A program made the position numbers and the translations under genes. Below are positions 59,845-64,000 of a stretch of DNA of 64,000 nt, piece by piece. Each line of letters begins with the position of its first letter. Positions within the stretch are counted from its first letter, which is position 1. The notes beneath the pieces are model-generated. The model was not told the origin of the DNA. It worked only from the letters and a program-made list of their open reading frames with translations, and made no database searches. This DNA is from Malonomonas sp036526255 (lineage in GTDB: Bacteria; Desulfobacterota; Desulfuromonadia; Desulfuromonadales; Geopsychrobacteraceae), in NCBI GenBank assembly GCA_036526255.1, contig DATCYW010000009.1, positions 1 through 64,000 on the forward strand. The letters are read 5' to 3'.

Positions 59845-61932
59845 ATGTTGCAACGAAAAAATCTGACCAAACTGCTGCTGACGTTACTGCTGTTATTGCC
59901 CATGCACGCCTGGGCCTATGTTGATGACTTTGATGTCAATCGGGCCCGGCTGCTAGGTCACATGCTGCAGCAGCAGCTGACCAGTAACCACTATAGCCAG
60001 AAGCCGACCGATGATGCCCTGTCGCGAACGGCTTTCGATCTCTATCTGAAGCAGCTTGATTTTCAGAAGCGTTTTCTGTTGCTCGAGGATGTTGCCCAGC
60101 TCAAGGGCTACGAAGATCAGATAGACGATTCGATTCGCCGCGGGCGGTTGGACCTGTCGAACATCGGCCGCAATCTGCTCAACCTGCGCATCGAACAGAT
60201 ACAGAAAATGCTCGACGGCCTGCTCGCCGAAGAGATTGATCCGTTGCTGGACGAGAGCATCGAGACCGACCCGGAGAAACTGGAATTTGCCGCGACAATC
60301 GAGGCGTTGCGCGAGCGCTGGCGGCAGATCCTCAAGTTTCAGGTGCTGAGTCGCTACATCAACCTGCGCGAAGATGATATCGGCACCGACGATGCCGGTC
60401 AGCTGCTGCCAGTCGACAAGCAGCAGGAGCAGCAGCTGTTGGCGAAGGCGCGGGAAAAGGTCGGCAAAACCAATCGCAACCTGTTGGCGCGGATGCTCGA
60501 AGAATCGGCTCAGGATCACTATGATCGTTACCTGAACGCCATCTCTCGGGCCTTTGATCCGCACACCGGCTATCTGGCGCCGACCTCGAAAGAGGATTTC
60601 GACATCCAGATGAGCGGTTCTTTAGAGGGGATAGGCGCGACCCTGCGCGAAGAGGATGGTTACATCAAGGTGGTCAAGATTATCCCTGGCAGCGCAGCAG
60701 CGCGGCAGGGGAAGCTGGGGGAGGATGACATCATCCTCAAGGTCGCCGAAGGCGCCGACGACCCGGTCGAAATCACCGACACCCGGATTCGGGATGCAGT
60801 GGCCCTGATCCGCGGCAAAAAAGGGACCGAGGTCCGCCTGACGGTGAAGAAGCCGGATGGCCGGCAGCTGGTAATCCCGATCATCCGCGATGTGGTGGAG
60901 ATTGCCGAAACCTTTGTCAAGGGGGCGACGGTCGTCGACAAGCAGGGCGGACAGAAGTTCGGCTACATCAAAATCCCTTCTTTTTACCGCGATTACAGCG
61001 GTAAAACCGAGCGCAACTGCACCGACGATCTGCGCGCAGAGCTGCGCCGCCTGCAGCAGGAGAAGATCTCCGGGCTGATTCTCGATCTGCGTAACAATGG
61101 TGGCGGTTCGCTCTCCGACGCGGTCAGCGTCACCGGGCTGTTTATCAAAACCGGACCGGTGGTGCAGGTGCGCAACGGTGACGGCAAGATCCGGGTGATG
61201 AGCGACGACGACAGTTCGGTGGAATATGACGGGCCGATGATTGTGCTGGTCAACCGTTTCAGCGCCTCGGCATCAGAAATTCTCGCTGGCGCCCTGCAGG
61301 ATTACGGCCGCGCCCTGATCGTCGGCGATGCGCACACCCACGGCAAGGGCACGGTGCAGGCGCTGCTCGATCTGGATCGTTATATCCGGCTGCGCGGAAT
61401 GGACAAATACATGCCGCTTGGCGCGGTCAAGGTCACTATCCAGAAATTCTATCGGATCAGCGGCGAATCGACCCAGGAGAAGGGGGTGGCCCCCGATGTC
61501 GTGCTGCCGTCCCGGCTGGACGGGCTGGAGAGCGGCGAGAAGTATCTGGACAACGCGCTCCCCTGGGATCATATCAAGTCGGCTAATTTCCGGCGTTGGG
61601 AGCATTCGGCTAAGAATGTCGAGCAGTTGCAGCAGCTCAGCCAGCAACGGGTGACGAGCAGTGCCGACTTCAAGGCGATTGTCAGCGAGGCGCTGGAGTC
61701 CCAGCTGCGGCGCGAACAGACCCGCCAGTCGCTGCTGTTGAGCGACCTGCTTGAAGAGCGGGAGCAGTTGCGTGAAACCAGCGGCAGTTCGTCCCCGCAT
61801 GGCGGCATGACGATGGGCGAGAAGAAAGGCAAGGACGGCGAAGCACTCAGTCTGGAAGAATCGCTGGCCGAAGATCCCTATGTGGATGAGGGGGTCGCGC
61901 TGCTGCTCGACCTGTTGGCTAGGCAAAGCTGA
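59845..61932 (+). CDS. prc: Tail-specific protease (S41 family, Prc)
   Basis: 695 residues with a signal peptide (LLLTLLLLLPMHAWA). A PDZ domain (GIGATLREEDGYIKVVKIIPGSAAARQGKLGEDDII) precedes the catalytic region, VLVNRFSASASEILAGALQDYG (nucleophile Ser) and THGKGTVQ (general-base Lys). The N-terminal and C-terminal regions match the long Prc form that trims envelope proteins, including lipoproteins and penicillin-binding proteins. AGAATGGGGAG upstream of the ATG. Ends with a terminator. Confidence 0.93.
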   Translation: MLQRKNLTKLLLTLLLLLPMHAWAYVDDFDVNRARLLGHMLQQQLTSNHYSQKPTDDALSRTAFDLYLKQLDFQKRFLLLEDVAQLKGYEDQIDDSIRRGRLDLSNIGRNLLNLRIEQIQKMLDGLLAEEIDPLLDESIETDPEKLEFAATIEALRERWRQILKFQVLSRYINLREDDIGTDDAGQLLPVDKQQEQQLLAKAREKVGKTNRNLLARMLEESAQDHYDRYLNAISRAFDPHTGYLAPTSKEDFDIQMSGSLEGIGATLREEDGYIKVVKIIPGSAAARQGKLGEDDIILKVAEGADDPVEITDTRIRDAVALIRGKKGTEVRLTVKKPDGRQLVIPIIRDVVEIAETFVKGATVVDKQGGQKFGYIKIPSFYRDYSGKTERNCTDDLRAELRRLQQEKISGLILDLRNNGGGSLSDAVSVTGLFIKTGPVVQVRNGDGKIRVMSDDDSSVEYDGPMIVLVNRFSASASEILAGALQDYGRALIVGDAHTHGKGTVQALLDLDRYIRLRGMDKYMPLGAVKVTIQKFYRISGESTQEKGVAPDVVLPSRLDGLESGEKYLDNALPWDHIKSANFRRWEHSAKNVEQLQQLSQQRVTSSADFKAIVSEALESQLRREQTRQSLLLSDLLEEREQLRETSGSSSPHGGMTMGEKKGKDGEALSLEESLAEDPYVDEGVALLLDLLARQS

Positions 61933-61959
61933 GGGCGCTGATTGTTGCTAGGGAAAGTC

Positions 61960-61994
61960 ACGGGGGGCGAGATTTATTTCGCCCCCCGTTTTAT
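61960..61994 (+). terminator. Terminator after prc
   Basis: Eleven-base stem ACGGGGGGCGA / TCGCCCCCCGT with an eight-base loop and T-rich tail. It also lies near the stop of the convergent ketopantoate reductase gene. Confidence 0.92.
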
Positions 61995-62018
61995 TTAGAA
62001 GTTGTCCCGGCAGGCGGC

Positions 62019-62933
62019 CTATTGGTTTTCGCCGAAAGCCAACAGCGTCTTCAGCATTTCTATCCGCGGCATAGCGACGCCAGCAGCGGCGGCTTGCTGC
62101 AATGGAATGCCGTAGATTGCCGTTAACTCCAGCGGACGCCCTTCGAGCCGGTCAAGCATCATGCTCGGCCGGTAGTGATCCATCTTCTCGGTAAAACCGA
62201 TCAGCTGCTGGCTGAAGGCGGGCCCGTCAATCGTTTCCTCCAGTGGCTGCGCATTGGCGCCGGCGATCACCTCAAGCATCAGATCTCTGACCAGTTGCTT
62301 GCTCTGCGGGTGGCTTAGCAGCTCCGTGACGTCCTTTTCGAGCAGCGCCGAGAGTCCGTTAAAGGGGATATTCCAGACCAGCTTTTCCCAGCGGGCGCGG
62401 CGCAGATCGCTGACCGCATCGCAAGGGATACCGGCAGTTTGGAACATTTTTGCCAGTGCAAGAGCGCGCTGGCTTAATCCTCCACTGAATTCGCCGAGGC
62501 GGATTTTCCCTTCGCCCAGATGATGAACGCTGCCCGGTTCGCCGCGGTTGCTGCAAAGAAAGGCAACGCCGCCAAGCACCCGTTCGGCGCCGAAGGCCGC
62601 AGCAAGGAGGTCCTCGTTGCCCAAGCCATTCTGCAAGGTCAGCAGCGCGGTCTCTGCGCCGACCAGCGGGCTGACCAGTTCAATCAGGCTGTGGTTGGAG
62701 AAGGTTTTCAGGCCGATCAGCACCAGGTCAACCGGGCCGATCAGTGTGGCGCTGTCATAGGCATTGACCTGTGGCAGCTGAAAATCGCCGTTTACCGAAT
62801 AGACTTGCAGGCCGCTTTGACGAATCGCCCGGTAGTCGCGGCGCAGCAGGAAATGCACATCCTGTCCACTACGCTGCAGCAAGGCGCCGTAATAGAGACC
62901 GAGGGCGCCGGCACCGATTACCCCTATCCGCAT
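62019..62933 (-). CDS. panE: 2-dehydropantoate 2-reductase
   Basis: NADPH-dependent step of pantothenate (coenzyme A) synthesis. 304 residues: N-terminal GAGALGLYYGALL, LQNGLGNEDLLAAAFG, GGVAFLC and the catalytic Lys in RRARWEKLVWNIPFNGLSALL, then the C-terminal RPSMMLDRLEGRPLELTAI. The GGAGAACAACC region precedes the ATG. 11 bases separate it from the TPR-protein gene upstream on the same strand. Confidence 0.9.
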   Translation of the reverse strand: MRIGVIGAGALGLYYGALLQRSGQDVHFLLRRDYRAIRQSGLQVYSVNGDFQLPQVNAYDSATLIGPVDLVLIGLKTFSNHSLIELVSPLVGAETALLTLQNGLGNEDLLAAAFGAERVLGGVAFLCSNRGEPGSVHHLGEGKIRLGEFSGGLSQRALALAKMFQTAGIPCDAVSDLRRARWEKLVWNIPFNGLSALLEKDVTELLSHPQSKQLVRDLMLEVIAGANAQPLEETIDGPAFSQQLIGFTEKMDHYRPSMMLDRLEGRPLELTAIYGIPLQQAAAAGVAMPRIEMLKTLLAFGENQ

Positions 62934-62943
62934 GGTTGTTCTC

Positions 62944-63816
62944 CTAAAACTGAAATTTAGCCTGCAGCAGCGGGACGTTATCGCGCAAGCCGATCGACAG
63001 GCTGAACTGTTTCTGCAAGCGGTCGAGCAGGAGCCCCTGCTGCCCCTGATTGTATTTGTGGGCGTTATTCATGGCGTTGTAGATATTCCCACCGTACCAG
63101 CCGATTTCGAACAGCGACAGAATCCCGGCGACGGCATAGTTTTCATTGTCCCAGGCTTCGAGAGCGCCATAGATAAAGGCAGCGTTCAGGGCAAAGGCCA
63201 TTGCCGCCTGTTTTGGGTGATTGGTGTAGAGCTGGCCGGCACCCGGCAGCAGTGCCGACAGGCTGCCGGCCAGTGTTGCTGATTTGCGCGGCAGCTGGCG
63301 GTATTCATCCAGAAAAACGCGTAAGCCCTGTCGCTCGGCTGCGGGCAAGGCTGCAAAGCTCCGCTCTGCTGCGTCCGGTTGATCATCTTGCAGGTAGCTT
63401 AAGCCGATCCGGTAAGCCGCATCAGATGTTGCAGCGGGTGCCTGTTGCTGCAGCGCTGCGTAGCGTCGTCGCGCCTCGGCGTAATCCCGTTGTGCAAAGG
63501 CGGCCTCGGCGTAAAGTTTTCGGGCGGTCAGCGCCTCCGGACTGTCGGGGTGATTCAACCAGATTTTTTCCAGTTGCTGATCTAACTTCTCCCAGCGTTC
63601 CCCAGCGCGAAGTGCTTCGGCTATCGCAAGTTGCGCCTGAGCAGCACGTGGATCTGTTGGGTGGTAGTGGAGAAACCGTTTAAATTCGGTGATCGCCCGA
63701 TAATGATCGCCTTCTGCAGCCAGTGATTGCGCAAAAGAGAATAAATCGGGTTCCGCGCGCAGCGCCTGTGGAAACAGTAGCAGCAGCAGAAGTAGAAAAA
63801 GCGGCATCGAATTCAA
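62944..63816 (-). CDS. TPR-containing membrane protein with TM2/DUF5683-like C-terminus
   Basis: 290 residues. A signal peptide (LLLLLLLFPQALRA) is followed by TPR-like repeats (EGDHYRAITEFKRFLHYHPTDPRAAQAQLAIAEAL and further copies). The C-terminal third has SLLPGAGQLYTNHPKQAAMAFALNAAFIYGALEAW and GNIYNAMNNAHKYN, similar to small membrane-insertion-related DUF5683 proteins. Start is TTG at 63816 or ATG at 63807. Function unknown; it is expected to act at the inner membrane. Confidence 0.7.
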   Translation of the reverse strand: MNSMPLFLLLLLLLFPQALRAEPDLFSFAQSLAAEGDHYRAITEFKRFLHYHPTDPRAAQAQLAIAEALRAGERWEKLDQQLEKIWLNHPDSPEALTARKLYAEAAFAQRDYAEARRRYAALQQQAPAATSDAAYRIGLSYLQDDQPDAAERSFAALPAAERQGLRVFLDEYRQLPRKSATLAGSLSALLPGAGQLYTNHPKQAAMAFALNAAFIYGALEAWDNENYAVAGILSLFEIGWYGGNIYNAMNNAHKYNQGQQGLLLDRLQKQFSLSIGLRDNVPLLQAKFQF

Positions 63817-63935
63817 TCCATTAGCTAAGTGTTCATTTGAAAAAACAGCAGTTCTGATCCTAACACAGGCCGAAATGCGTCGTCTCTTAAAAGCCTTTTC
63901 TTTTTTTAATCAGTAATTTAACTCCAGTTGCCTAT

Positions 63936-63964
63936 TTGACAGTCTGCCCCAGTCATGGTATTCT
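63936..63964 (+). promoter_or_regulatory. Sigma-70-type promoter at the right edge
   Basis: TTGACA (63936-63941), a 17-base spacer, TATTCT (63959-63964). A ribosome binding site GGAG at 63981-63984 and a probable TTG start at 63991 follow, so a new plus-strand gene begins at the window edge. Confidence 0.75.
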
Positions 63965-63990
63965 CCACTATTCAAACAAAGGAGTCCATT

Positions 63991-64000
63991 TTGTTCAAAA
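63991..64000 (+). CDS. Start of an unidentified gene (partial, three codons)
   Basis: TTG TTC AAA A, seven bases behind AAAGGAG and downstream of a good promoter; too little is visible to name it. Confidence 0.4.

Overview
The window is the replication-origin neighbourhood of a Gram-negative anaerobe, most likely a deltaproteobacterium of the Desulfuromonadales (Geobacter/Pelobacter/Desulfuromonas group). Four things point there. The origin has the divergent order recF-dnaN-dnaA // rpmH-rnpA-yidD-yidC-mnmE-mnmG-rsmG-parA-parB-bactofilin. The F-type ATPase operon has both b' and b but lacks subunits a and c. There is a hydrogenase operon in the Geobacter hyaSLBP order. There is a seven-heme c-type plus b-type cytochrome module resembling Geobacter CbcBA.

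Layout. 1-3350 (minus strand): recF (cut by the window edge), dnaN and dnaA, all strikingly AT-rich. 3351-3652: dnaA/rpmH divergent spacer and possible oriC. 3653-11686 (plus): ribosome, tRNA-modification, membrane-insertion and chromosome-partition genes, with a perfect parS at the mnmE/mnmG junction. 11709-18209: bactofilin and the ATP synthase operon, closed by a strong terminator. 18462-25940: hybrid sensor kinase, sigma-54 activator, then an operon behind a recognisable sigma-54 promoter with three 19-bp-phased palindromes upstream; it encodes small membrane proteins, a receiver-like protein without its phospho-Asp, a seven-heme cytochrome, a cytochrome b and a membrane protein.

25999-29573: sugar-isomerase-like protein, K+ channel/TrkA-N protein, a GntR regulator with its own operator, and an NAD-binding epimerase-like protein. 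29874-34336: NiFe uptake hydrogenase, maturation protease and a c-type cytochrome lipoprotein. 34541-36124: ATP-dependent PEP carboxykinase. 36254-43528: thiL, a compact chemotaxis cluster (cheR, receptor, cheW, cheY, cheA, CheC-like) and lolA.

43646-53261: mostly co-directional housekeeping and envelope genes (yajQ, rimO, lipoproteins, nucleotidyltransferase, DUF445, msrA), two amino-acid permeases with their binding protein, and YchJ and CYTH proteins. 53274-55911 (minus): a second ABC importer. 56195-63816: GlxA-type regulator, DMT exporter, PilZ protein, lipoprotein, tail-specific protease, ketopantoate reductase and TPR protein. A new transcription unit begins at the right edge.

The most interesting parts are the sigma-54-controlled cytochrome bc module, the hydrogenase small subunit with Asp in place of a proximal-cluster Cys, and the sharp base-composition step at the origin. 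No tRNA, rRNA, insertion sequence or CRISPR array was recognised.
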